9,357 nt of DNA from Sedimentisphaerales bacterium. GTDB lineage: Bacteria; Planctomycetota; Phycisphaerae; Sedimentisphaerales; SM23-30. The DNA lies in NCBI GenBank assembly GCA_030636065.1, contig DAOVXR010000043.1, positions 1 to 9,357 of the forward strand, given 5' to 3'. Position 1 is the first letter of the stretch. Each line of letters opens with the position of its first letter. Positions 1 to 7,700 of this stretch are shown one piece after another. Position numbers and translations under genes: made by a program. The notes beneath the pieces were generated by a model, which searched no databases, had not been told where the DNA came from, and saw only the letters and a list, made by a program, of their open reading frames with translations.

Positions 1-521
1 CCCTTTTTGCGCCCGGACCAGTCCAAACCGTCATAAAGAGATTTGTCATACACGAAATTGTAGTCGGTTTTGCCGCGATATTGTTTAATACCGAAATCAT
101 TAACATTACTGCATGCGCTGTTTCCGTTACAGACATAGTAACCAGCCTGTTTGAAATACTCCGGCAGGAGCTTGATCTGGCTGGGCAGATTGATTGGGAA
201 TTGTCCGCGTGAGCTGCGATGGTTATGAGCGCCGATGGTCGTCTGGTACATGCCCGTAATCATGGCTGAGCGGCTGGGCGAACAGACCGGCGAGGTAACG
301 AAGCAATTGGTGAACATCGCTCCCTGGCCGGCCAGGCGGTCGAGGTTAGGCGTCTTAATGGTCGTTTCTCCGTAACAACTCAGGTGCGGCGACATATCCT
401 CGACCATAATCCACAGAATGTTCGGTTGTTTGGCTGTTTCTTTTGCGTTACCGGCAGCTTTCGGCAGCAGTAGCGACGCGAGGCCGGCGGCGGACATATT
501 CATAAAAGTACGTCTGTTCAT
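1..521 (-). CDS. Type I sulfatase (N-sulfoglucosamine sulfohydrolase-like), Tat-exported, N-terminal part only
   Basis: The gene runs off the left edge, so 173 codons are visible of a family usually about 450-550 residues long. The sequence shows a twin-arginine signal at residues 1-26 (MNRRTFMN, small-residue h-region, cleavage probably near AGNA), then the sulfatase fold start 'PNILWIMVEDMSPH' at 33-46. The signature CSPSR at 80-84 supplies Cys80, the residue converted to formylglycine by a sulfatase-modifying enzyme in this family. The usual metal-binding Asp-Asp pair reads Glu41-Asp42, as in heparan N-sulfatase-like members. Inferred role: hydrolysis of sulfate groups on a sulfated glycan outside the cytoplasm. 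The exact substrate cannot be read from this fragment. The start at 521 is supported by AGGAGA at 531-536, about 9 bases upstream, and by placing the RR motif correctly. The promoter candidate is at 583-611. The next intact gene on the same strand, the pump, ends about 350 bp upstream, so this is probably a separate unit. Confidence 0.93.
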   Translation of the reverse strand, partial: MNRRTFMNMSAAGLASLLLPKAAGNAKETAKQPNILWIMVEDMSPHLSCYGETTIKTPNLDRLAGQGAMFTNCFVTSPVCSPSRSAMITGMYQTTIGAHNHRSSRGQFPINLPSQIKLLPEYFKQAGYYVCNGNSACSNVNDFGIKQYRGKTDYNFVYDKSLYDGLDWSGRKK

Positions 522-582
522 TGTTGGCAATCTCCTGATATTAGGGATAGTTGAGTAGGTACATATTTCGCAACGTGCCCGC

Positions 583-611
583 ATTGTAACATTTAAAGCT
601 TATGACATCAA
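583..611 (-). promoter_or_regulatory. Candidate sigma-70-type promoter of the sulfatase gene
   Basis: On the minus strand a -35-like TTGATG (606-611) is followed, after exactly 17 bp, by a -10-like TACAAT (583-588, five of six bases matching consensus). This predicts a start of transcription near 576 and a leader of about 55 bases before the sulfatase ATG at 521. A second perfect TATAAT lies at 620-625 but has no good -35 at the right distance. The call rests on sequence match and spacing only. Confidence 0.5.
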
Positions 612-715
612 GAGGTGATATTATACTCATTCCGGGAAAAATACCATTGCAATTGATTTGTGGTAGTCTTATAATACAATCGAGATGATGTACTTTGCTC
701 GCAAATATGTTTTAG

Positions 716-841
716 TCCTGGCTGTCGGAGAACGGCTCTATTCACAACGACTATTATGAGCGGGCCGACGCCGATAAAAACGGCAAAGTGAACCTGCTCG
801 ATTTCGCAATGTTGGCATCCAATTGGCTGGATGTTATCTGA
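716..841 (+). pseudogene. Orphan C-terminal dockerin-type repeat (relic of a truncated exported-protein gene)
   Basis: In the plus frame that ends with TGA at 839-841, the 41 codons after an in-frame TAG at 713-715 read as a clean protein end, with the Ca-binding loop 'DADKNGKVNLLD' and the tail 'FAMLASNWLDVI'. The loop fits the dockerin type I / EF-hand pattern D-x-D-x-N-G-x-V-N-x-x-D in full and is closely similar to the end of the large exported protein at 4779-8816. There is no start codon upstream in this frame, and neither other plus frame continues a recognisable protein through 522-715. It is therefore best read as the 3' end of a gene whose body was deleted. It lies on the opposite strand to all intact genes here and is convergent with the pump, whose stop codon is 28 bp away. 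The minus-strand reading frame over the same bases looks like a shadow. A frameshifted gene is the alternative, but no upstream coding part is visible. Confidence 0.72.
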
Positions 842-869
842 CAAGGTTCAGGACATCGTAACGCGTTAT

Positions 870-3800
870 TTAGGATTGGTGTATGTGCAGAATGCGTTTG
901 ACCCAGTTGTTGAAGTCATCGGAGAGGGTGTAGATGACCGGTACGATCAGGAGGCCCATACCGCCGCCGGCGATGAGGCCGCCAATCTGGACCATGGCCA
1001 TCGGTGCACGCATCTCACCACCCCAGCCCATACCCATAGCCAGCGGAATCATCGCAACAACCGTGGTAAGGTTTGCCATGAGAATCGGGCGAAGGCGCGT
1101 AGAGCCGGACTCGATAATGGCATCATGACGGCTTTTGCCGCGGCGGCGTAAGGTATTAACGTAATCCAATACAATAATACTGTTGTTAATGACAAGACCG
1201 ACCAGCATAACAATAGACATAATCGAAAAAATCGAAAAAGTACCGCCCATAAGAAACAGGCTGAAAAGCACTCCGATCAGGCTCAACGGCAGAGAAACCA
1301 TAATAATCAGAGGCTGTGTGAACGATTCCAACAGAGCGGCCAGCAGCATATAAGTCAGCGAGACAGCCATAATCAGGGCCACGCCCATACGCGTGAAACT
1401 TTCCTGCATCATTTCGATTTCGCCGCCGTAGAAGATATTAATGTCAGGGTATTCGGCCAATAATGGTTGGATATGTTTGTCGATGTCCGCAACGACCTGG
1501 CCGGAGCTTCGGCCGCTGGCATCGCAACTGACGGTAATCATACTCTGTCGATTCTTACGAAATAGCTGAGCCGGGCCGGTGGTGTATCGGATGGCGGCCA
1601 GTTCCGGCAGGGGGATGAGTGAACCATTTCGATTCACAACGGTTACTTCTTCGACATCACCGAGAGTTTTGCGGGACTGCTCATCGGACTTGACACGGAT
1701 GTCATAATTAAACGCCCCGTCGCGGTACTCACTGACGATAAGTCCTTCGAAGGTGGCCGCTACCACCTGGGTCAGGAAGCGAGTATCGACAAGGTTGTCG
1801 CGGCATTTTTCGCGGTCGGGCACAATGTGAATTTCAGGCTGGCCCAGTCGGTAGTTAGTGTCAATATCTATGGTGCCCGGTACCAGTTCAGGGTCGGACA
1901 TTATCGACATTATTTTGTGGGCGAATTCATTTATACGGTTGATGTCGTCGCCCATGATTTCCAATTGGATAGGGGCCTCACCGCCGCCACCGCCGCTGAT
2001 TTCCATCAGCTTGATACGCACTCCGGGGATGTGTGCCCTGGCCAGTGCCGGCCGCAGCCGGTCCATAATCTCTCTTGTGCTTAGACTGCGTTTGTCTTTA
2101 TCGGTAAGTTTGACGTTTATCTGGGCGATGTTGACTGCCTGGCTCGATCCGCCGATGTCGCCGCCACTGAGTTTGCCGATGGAAGAATATATCGAGACCA
2201 GTTCGGGCAATACATTTTCCTCGGTTAATACGGATTCTGCCAATGAGGTGGCACGATCTGTTTCCTCAAAACGGGAGCCAACAGGCATTTCAAGTGTGAT
2301 TACGAACTTGCCCTGATCCATATTTGTAATAAATTCGGACCCGATAAATCCGGCCAGGCGGAAGGAGCCGAACAGCAATAATATCACTAAAACAACTGAA
2401 ATTGCGCGATGGCGCAGAAACCAGTTCAGAGAGTGGATATAACTTGTACGCAGATGCTGAAAGCCAAGATCAAACGCGCGGTCGAAACGCTGAAAGAGTC
2501 CGCTGCCGGCAAATTCGGTATTTTCCTTGCTGAGCAGTTTCGATGCCAACATAGGCGCTAAAGTGAAGGAGACGAACAGCGAAACTATCGTGGCAAAAAC
2601 GGCGGTCAGGCCGAAGTCCTTAAAGAACTGCCCCACGATACCACCCATAAAGGCGATAGGCACAAAGACGACCACATTAGTAAGCGTGGTGCTGGCGACG
2701 GCCACGGCTATTTCGCTTGTTCCCTCGACGGCTGCCTGCCTGGAACTATGGCCCAAATGAAGATAGCGAACTATATTTTCCAAGACAAGAATGGCATTGT
2801 TGACCAGTACGCCGATAGTCATAGCAAGGCCCATCAGGCTCATCATGTTCATTGTAATACCCATCAGGTACATCAAGATAAAAGTCGCCGCGACCGAGAT
2901 TGGCATAGTCAGAGAGATAATAAGAACCGCTCGAAAGCTGTGCAGAAATACGAACAGGGCGACTGCGGTCAGAACGATTCCGATCCCCATGTTTTCGAAT
3001 ACGTTGCGGATGGATGACTTTATCCATGTTGCCTGTTCGTCCTGAATGAGTATTTCGTAGTCGTTCGGAAGTATTTTTTTGAGTTCTTCGAGTTGTTTTC
3101 TGACTGCTGTATCGACGGCGATAGAATTTCCGCCGGCTCGTTTCTGGACGGACATGCCTACGCAGACCTTGCCGTCGGCGCGTACTCTTTCGCGTATTTC
3201 CTTGAAAGTGTCTTTGACCTCGGCAATGTCGCGCAGATATATACTACGACCACCGGGTGTCATAACCCTCAGGTTACGAATCTCATCGAGGTTGGCGAAT
3301 TTCCCCCTGAGACGAATATTATATTCGCGGCTGTTTTGACTGATATGTCCACCGGGTGATTCGATATTTGCCGCGGCGACGGCGGCCACAACATCGGTAA
3401 TGCTCAGGCCTTCCGAGCGGAGACGTTGCTGATCGGTCAGGATATGTATTTCGCGTTCTTCGCCGCCGATGATTGTTACCGATGCCACGTCCGGGACGGT
3501 TGAGATACGGTCCTTGATACGTTTGTCGGCCATCTGGAACACCTCCCGCAACGAGCGGGCCGCCGAGACGGACAGTTGCATAATCGGCTGAGCGTTGAAA
3601 TCAAACTTCATTACAATGGGGTCATCGGCTTCTTCGGGCAACTGAGAGCGTACAAGATTGACCTTGGCCCGGACGTCCGCGGTAGCTACGTCAATGTCTG
3701 TTTCAAGATAAAACTCCGCCATAACCAGACTGAGACCCTGCTGGGATATGCTTTTGAGGTGCTTGATTCCTTCTACGGTGCTTATTTCGTCTTCAAGCTC

Positions 3801-3995
3801 TTTGCTGATTAGTTGTTCGACCTCGTCCGGGCCGGCCCCTTCGTAGAAGGTGGTTACGGTTACGACGGGAATCTCAATATCCGGAAAAAGCTCGCGGGCC
3901 GACTGCATGTAGCAGAAGGCGCCGATCCCCGCCATAGCCAGTATTATCATTGTTACCAGTACCGGCTTTAAGACGCTGGTTTCAATTATTTTCAT
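870..3995 (-). CDS. RND-family efflux pump (AcrB/HAE1-like inner-membrane transporter) with an atypical proton relay
   Basis: The protein has 1041 residues, the full length of AcrB-type pumps. It has the duplicated RND plan: TM1 at about 10-28, porter domain to about 330, TM2-TM6 at about 336-485, TM7 at about 530-550, second porter region at 560-865, and TM8-TM12 at about 868-1025. Recognisable family motifs are 'ELFPDIEIPVV' (35-45), 'ATADVRAKV' (104-112), 'GSEFITNMDQGKF' (552-564) and 'TRLRPILMANLTT' (966-978). The family exports drugs, lipids or other amphiphiles, driven by protons, with a periplasmic adaptor and an outer-membrane channel. What is odd: the TM4 pair matching AcrB Asp407-Asp408 is Asn399-Asn400 ('GVLVNNAIL'); the TM10 lysine (Lys940) is Asn937 ('GLVINNSII'); the residue matching Thr978 is Ala974. 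Only the Arg971 equivalent, Arg967, is kept. Coupling to protons is therefore doubtful by known chemistry. No clear ribosome-binding site precedes the ATG at 3995. The likely adaptor partner lies at 9136-9357, separated by the exported-protein gene. The substrate cannot be predicted. Confidence 0.95.
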   Translation of the reverse strand: MKIIETSVLKPVLVTMIILAMAGIGAFCYMQSARELFPDIEIPVVTVTTFYEGAGPDEVEQLISKELEDEISTVEGIKHLKSISQQGLSLVMAEFYLETDIDVATADVRAKVNLVRSQLPEEADDPIVMKFDFNAQPIMQLSVSAARSLREVFQMADKRIKDRISTVPDVASVTIIGGEEREIHILTDQQRLRSEGLSITDVVAAVAAANIESPGGHISQNSREYNIRLRGKFANLDEIRNLRVMTPGGRSIYLRDIAEVKDTFKEIRERVRADGKVCVGMSVQKRAGGNSIAVDTAVRKQLEELKKILPNDYEILIQDEQATWIKSSIRNVFENMGIGIVLTAVALFVFLHSFRAVLIISLTMPISVAATFILMYLMGITMNMMSLMGLAMTIGVLVNNAILVLENIVRYLHLGHSSRQAAVEGTSEIAVAVASTTLTNVVVFVPIAFMGGIVGQFFKDFGLTAVFATIVSLFVSFTLAPMLASKLLSKENTEFAGSGLFQRFDRAFDLGFQHLRTSYIHSLNWFLRHRAISVVLVILLLFGSFRLAGFIGSEFITNMDQGKFVITLEMPVGSRFEETDRATSLAESVLTEENVLPELVSIYSSIGKLSGGDIGGSSQAVNIAQINVKLTDKDKRSLSTREIMDRLRPALARAHIPGVRIKLMEISGGGGGEAPIQLEIMGDDINRINEFAHKIMSIMSDPELVPGTIDIDTNYRLGQPEIHIVPDREKCRDNLVDTRFLTQVVAATFEGLIVSEYRDGAFNYDIRVKSDEQSRKTLGDVEEVTVVNRNGSLIPLPELAAIRYTTGPAQLFRKNRQSMITVSCDASGRSSGQVVADIDKHIQPLLAEYPDINIFYGGEIEMMQESFTRMGVALIMAVSLTYMLLAALLESFTQPLIIMVSLPLSLIGVLFSLFLMGGTFSIFSIMSIVMLVGLVINNSIIVLDYVNTLRRRGKSRHDAIIESGSTRLRPILMANLTTVVAMIPLAMGMGWGGEMRAPMAMVQIGGLIAGGGMGLLIVPVIYTLSDDFNNWVKRILHIHQS

Positions 3996-4050
3996 AGTTT
4001 ATAGTGCTCACGATTGAATTTTCCCGTTAGTACGCGGGTAAGTAACCGGC

Positions 4051-4079
4051 ATAGTACATCAAGCCATACGCTTTTGCAA
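4051..4079 (-). promoter_or_regulatory. Candidate promoter of the RND pump gene
   Basis: On the minus strand TTGCAA (4074-4079, four of six -35 bases) and TACTAT (4051-4056, four of six -10 bases) are separated by exactly 17 bp. They lie between the repeat array and the pump ATG and predict a leader of about 50 bases. This would let the pump be transcribed apart from the exported-protein gene upstream. The hexamers are only moderate matches, so the call is tentative. Confidence 0.33.
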
Positions 4080-4107
4080 TAGGGCAATATAAATCTGCGG
4101 AGGGGTG

Positions 4108-4516
4108 ATTCGTATCTGTTTTGCCCTGGAGCTTTGGCCGACAGGACAAAGTGAATTTGCAGTGGGCTGATTACTTTATCGGAAGAGCAAAGTGAACTTA
4201 CATCATAACGCCGCTTAGGTCGGCGCTGCGATTCTTTAGTCGGCACCTTCCCGCTAAACGCGGAGTTCTCCTGCCGAACGCGTAGCTCCTATGACTTTGT
4301 CAGCAAGGCAAATCAGTTGTGCAGCAGAGCAATGACTTTGTCAGCAAGACGATTCCATTATGCAGCAGGGTAATGACTTTGTCAGCAGGGCAAATCAATT
4401 CGTCAGAACGATGATTCCATTCGTCAGCAAGGCACCGCTTTAGTCATAGCTCTGATTCTTTAGTCAGCAGAGCTATGACTTAAGCGGAATTATCCCGCCG
4501 AACGCGGAGTTCCGCC
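4108..4516. repeat. Degenerate tandem array of about twenty 19-22 bp units
   Basis: On the plus strand the DNA can be cut into consecutive units of mostly 20 or 21 bp, many starting with AT and sharing a GTCAGCA core. The best-conserved units start at 4291, 4332 and 4373, each beginning ATGACTTTGTCAGCA. Related units begin at 4312, 4352, 4394, 4414 and 4455. A second unit type, CCGC followed by AACGCGGAG, recurs at 4251 and 4495, with a diverged copy at 4272. More diverged units at the same spacing extend back to about 4108 (starts near 4129, 4149, 4170, 4190, 4211, 4231). Because unit length alternates between 20 and 21 bp, no reading frame is kept, so the repeat is not a protein repeat. The period is close to two helical turns. 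There are no conserved repeats with unique spacers, so this is not a CRISPR array. The function is unknown; it could be a genome-wide interspersed repeat, a protein-binding array, or an RNA element in the pump leader region. Confidence 0.7.
4435..4487. repeat. Long inverted repeat (hairpin) inside the tandem array
   Basis: Two 20-base arms, 4435-4454 and 4468-4487, are reverse complements except for one T-T mismatch (4441 against 4481). They enclose a 13-base loop at 4455-4467. The inner 13 pairs (AGTCATAGCTCTG with its complement) and the outer 6 pairs (CCGCTT with AAGCGG) are perfect. The hairpin would form in RNA from either strand. No T-run follows it on either strand, so it is not a standard intrinsic terminator. 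It lies about 290 bp past the end of the exported-protein gene and about 440 bp ahead of the pump start, so it could end, process or protect the upstream transcript. Confidence 0.75.
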
Positions 4517-4713
4517 GCGGGGGTTATTATTGGACCATCAGTAGCCTCTACTGCATTGCCGATGTCCAACAACCTGATTTGGTGGCCGGATAAGCATAGC
4601 AGATCGGCTTTATCAGTATTGAAACGAACGGGTAGATGAGTGGACGAGTCTTTCACCTGCTCACCTTTCTCGGCGCAGCCGCCGCAGAGGACACCTATTA
4701 ATACTACTTGATG
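4483..4713 (-). pseudogene. Remnant of a possible small lipoprotein reading frame, no usable start
   Basis: Between an in-frame TAG (4714-4716) and TAA (4480-4482) the minus strand has 77 open codons. They begin with a hydrophobic stretch ending in two cysteines ('VVLIGVLCGGC'), resembling a lipoprotein signal with a non-standard lipobox, followed by a polar segment ('AEKGEQVKDSSTHLPVRF'). There is no ATG, GTG or TTG ahead of the hydrophobic part. An internal GTG at 4654-4656 with AGGTGA just upstream could start a 58-residue protein without the signal. The last dozen codons are made from the CCGC/AACGCGGAG repeat unit, so the natural 3' end seems replaced by array DNA. It is best read as a decayed gene between the exported-protein gene and the array; a chance open frame is also possible. 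No family is recognised. Confidence 0.3.
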
Positions 4714-4754
4714 CTACCATCACCGTAAAAAGTACAATATTCCCTTTTGCTTTT

Positions 4755-4780
4755 AAACTTTTTTTATTAACAAAAAGTTT
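4755..4780 (-). terminator. AT-rich hairpin overlapping the stop codon of the exported-protein gene
   Basis: The arms AAACTTTTT (4755-4763) and AAAAAGTTT (4772-4780) are perfect reverse complements around an 8-base loop, and the right arm overlaps the TAA stop at 4779-4781. The stem has one G-C pair per arm and is weak; the run of T expected after an intrinsic terminator is not seen in the minus-strand direction. It may assist termination, but the evidence is thin. Confidence 0.25.
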
Positions 4781-7700
4781 ATTGATTGTAATCTTCCAGC
4801 CAGGCCGTTGCGAATTCTGCAAAATCAGCCAAATCAACTGTACCATCACCTCCGTACGGAGCAATGTCAGCGGTAAGACCGCCCGTAGTGTCAAGCCATT
4901 GTCCCGCCAACTCATTGAGGTCGAAGGTATCGATTATGCCATCTACAACCAGGTCGTAAGGTACAGTATTATTAAGCAGCACATTTCGGACATTATCATT
5001 TTCGGCCGTTTCCGCGACTACATCACAGGGGTCAAGTGTCAGTTGGAACTGATTGTAACCATAACCTACCTGTTCGGATAGAAGCGTCAAAGTGATTGTA
5101 TGGCTTTGGCCTGGTTCAAGCGGAGCGACAGATTGGCTATCAAGGATAGTATTGGGATCATCAGCAGCAGTTAAATTACATTCAATGTCTCCCGATACCG
5201 GAATGAACCCTGTATTGACAATGTCGGCGGAAATATAAAAATTGCTGCCAAAACCGCTATCGTTAATAACAATATTTTCAATAGCGATATTCGCACCGAA
5301 CATTGCAACCGATGCGGAATTATTCTGACGATCTTTATCTTCGATCTGCAATTCCGGGTCGATCACAACAATAATGTTCAATGGGTCGTCGCTTTCCGGA
5401 ATAGTCCAGCTTACCGAGACAACAGTTTCGTCACCTGCGGCTAAAGCACTGCTGATTATCTGTGTCTGATCAATCTGGTTGGCAGGATCGGCCGTTTCGC
5501 CGCAATAAAATGCCACGGGAATATTATCAATAGCGGTATCACCAATATTAGCGATTATCGCCTGCAAAGTTACAGTATCGGACGGTATCGCGTTGGGGTC
5601 GCTTATGGTGATACTGTCTGAGGTTACTGTAAGGTCTGAGCCAATCTGGTACTCGTAGGTACACAGGTCAACCTGGCCAAAAACATCAAGCCCATCACCT
5701 TCAACGATATGTACTTTGTTATAAGCCATCTCCAGCGTATCGCCTGCTGAATACGCCGCACTGATAGAGCGTTCCATGTCCCGATTGTCGGTTATCTGCA
5801 CTACATCAGACCAGGCGGCCATTGTCGGGTCGTAGGTTGCCGTATAGATGTCGGAGCCGGTTTCTGATGGGTCGTTCCATATTACAGAAATATTGTCGGT
5901 CGGACTAACCGCTGCCACAAAACTACGCTGCCCGGATGAGCCTTCCTGGGCGACAACATCGGTAATACCTGTCATACCGGTAATATCTGTTGTACTTACA
6001 ATTTTGCCACCCTTAGCCCATAATAGCATCATATCTGTAGAGGTTTTAACAAGCTGAGGATTGACATCGGCGATGGGATCGCTGGTCAATTGTATCGGCG
6101 TTGACCAACTGCCGCCGGTATTATCCATATAATAAAGTTCATTATCTTCATCGGTTTCCAAGTCGCTGTCGCTGTCGAGACAGTAAACGATATAGCTGTT
6201 AGCCGAATCGGCTTCGGTGTCAGTATATTTGACAAGCCCGCTTACAGTTGCCAGGGTTTGTATGGTTTCCCAGCCGGAGCCGGTTTTTGTGCGGGCCAAA
6301 ACCGTATTGCTCACAGGCGGATTCTCGGCCAACATGTCGTTGTTGTCGTCGTGCGTCCAGGCGACAGTTATATTATTGCTATCGTCACACGCAACCTTAG
6401 GATTATAATCCAGAGCGGAAGCACTGGTAACCGTCTCCGATGTCCAGGTATCGGTTCCGATATCATATATAGCCATCTGAATGTCGAGTTTATCCGCGAA
6501 GCCAGCCAAATCCGTCCCGTCTGGTATCAATTGTGCGGCATTGGCCCATACGCAGACAAAGTTGCCGCTGGCGTCAACCGCTAAAGCGGGCACAGCGTCA
6601 GCCGTACCATTATCGTCAATGGCACACGGATCCGACCAGCCACCGCCATCGTCAATACTGTAAACCAGCATCGTCCTGTCAAGACTGTTACGGCTTGGTT
6701 CATCATAAAGCCATACCAGGCATTTTGTACTGCCGGATACCGTTATTATGGCATTGGACTGGCCGAAAATATTGGTTTGGAGTGTGGTTTCAGTTCCGCC
6801 TGCGTCTAATGGCTGGATGTCCATAAGTTTCATCATATTGATACCACCATGCCATTGGGCGTAATCGCCTGTAAGATAATCACGGGACATCGGCTCGAAG
6901 TTTTCTACTGCCATCGCCTTTACACCAAATGCCATAGCACCTTCTTCTTCCGGCCACCGGTAGAAAAGAAAAGGATTTTCATGCTTGTATAGTAAAAGAA
7001 CTATTCTGATACCACCTGTAAGAGACAAATACCAGTCTTTCAGATATGGTTCTTCTGGAAGTTGAAATTCAAAATTCAGACCTCCCCTTAAAAAGCCTTC
7101 ACATGCCAGGCAATCAGCAATTCCGGCACCTGCCATACCCTCGACGCCCCCATTAACAGGAACCTCTCCGAAAAAAACAGGATTGTCGGCAGAACCATCG
7201 GTAAAGCGACAATTGGCCGATACACTCGCATCTACTGCAAACCGATAATAAGTCGGAACAGGTATAAAACCTACCATGAATACGACATAGGTAGGTAGTG
7301 CTTTGTATTTTCCAGAAACAGCCAGATCAAAGCCACCTCCGGGAGTCCATTGACCACTTGAATAATCATATGTTAAAACAACCTTGAGATTACCCCCGAC
7401 ACTTATATTTGATATTTTAAAGTCGTCTTTCGATAAACTTATATAGTCGCTACCGGCTGTAATCTTGGTATGACCATTCAAATCCGTTTCTGCGGTAACT
7501 TCAATAATACTCTTCCAATCTACCTGGGCGATTTCCGCGATTTTGTTTTTATCAGTTAACGGGGGAGCATCTTTTTTGAGTTCCGGAAATCCTATGTTAA
7601 AAGGAAATGATTTGTATTTTCCATTCTGAAAGGAAAGTATTCCGGCCATTAAGCCTGGCGGCGGAGAGACGATTTCAAAATCCGCCCTGACCTTTACCGA

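Noticed and set aside
816..833. Inverted repeat CATCCA/TGGATG after the pump stop as an intrinsic terminator
   Set aside because: The stem is only 6 bp, lies in the coding tail of the relic, and is not followed by a T-run in the minus direction.
608..844. 78-codon minus-strand frame between sulfatase and pump
   Set aside because: It lies opposite the plus-strand dockerin-type tail, whose Ca-loop motif is unmistakable, and over the sulfatase promoter; its product looks like an antisense shadow.
859..868. Perfect palindrome TAACGCGTTA next to the pump stop codon as an operator site
   Set aside because: A 10-bp palindrome at the 3' end of a gene, with no promoter nearby and no second copy seen, is not enough to support a binding site.
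3992..4246. 84-codon minus-strand frame that overlaps the pump ATG by ATGA, suggesting a translationally coupled small gene
   Set aside because: It runs through the 20-21 bp repeat array, its product has no recognisable domain, no ribosome-binding site precedes its start, and the overlap alone is easily a chance event.
4108..4516. Repeats read as a possible CRISPR array
   Set aside because: Units are contiguous, 20-21 bp, degenerate, with no unique spacers of constant length, and no cas gene is present in the window.
4661..4915. 84-codon minus-strand frame across the end of the exported-protein gene
   Set aside because: It overlaps the dockerin-type tail, which is clearly coded in another frame, and its product is low-complexity with no family features.
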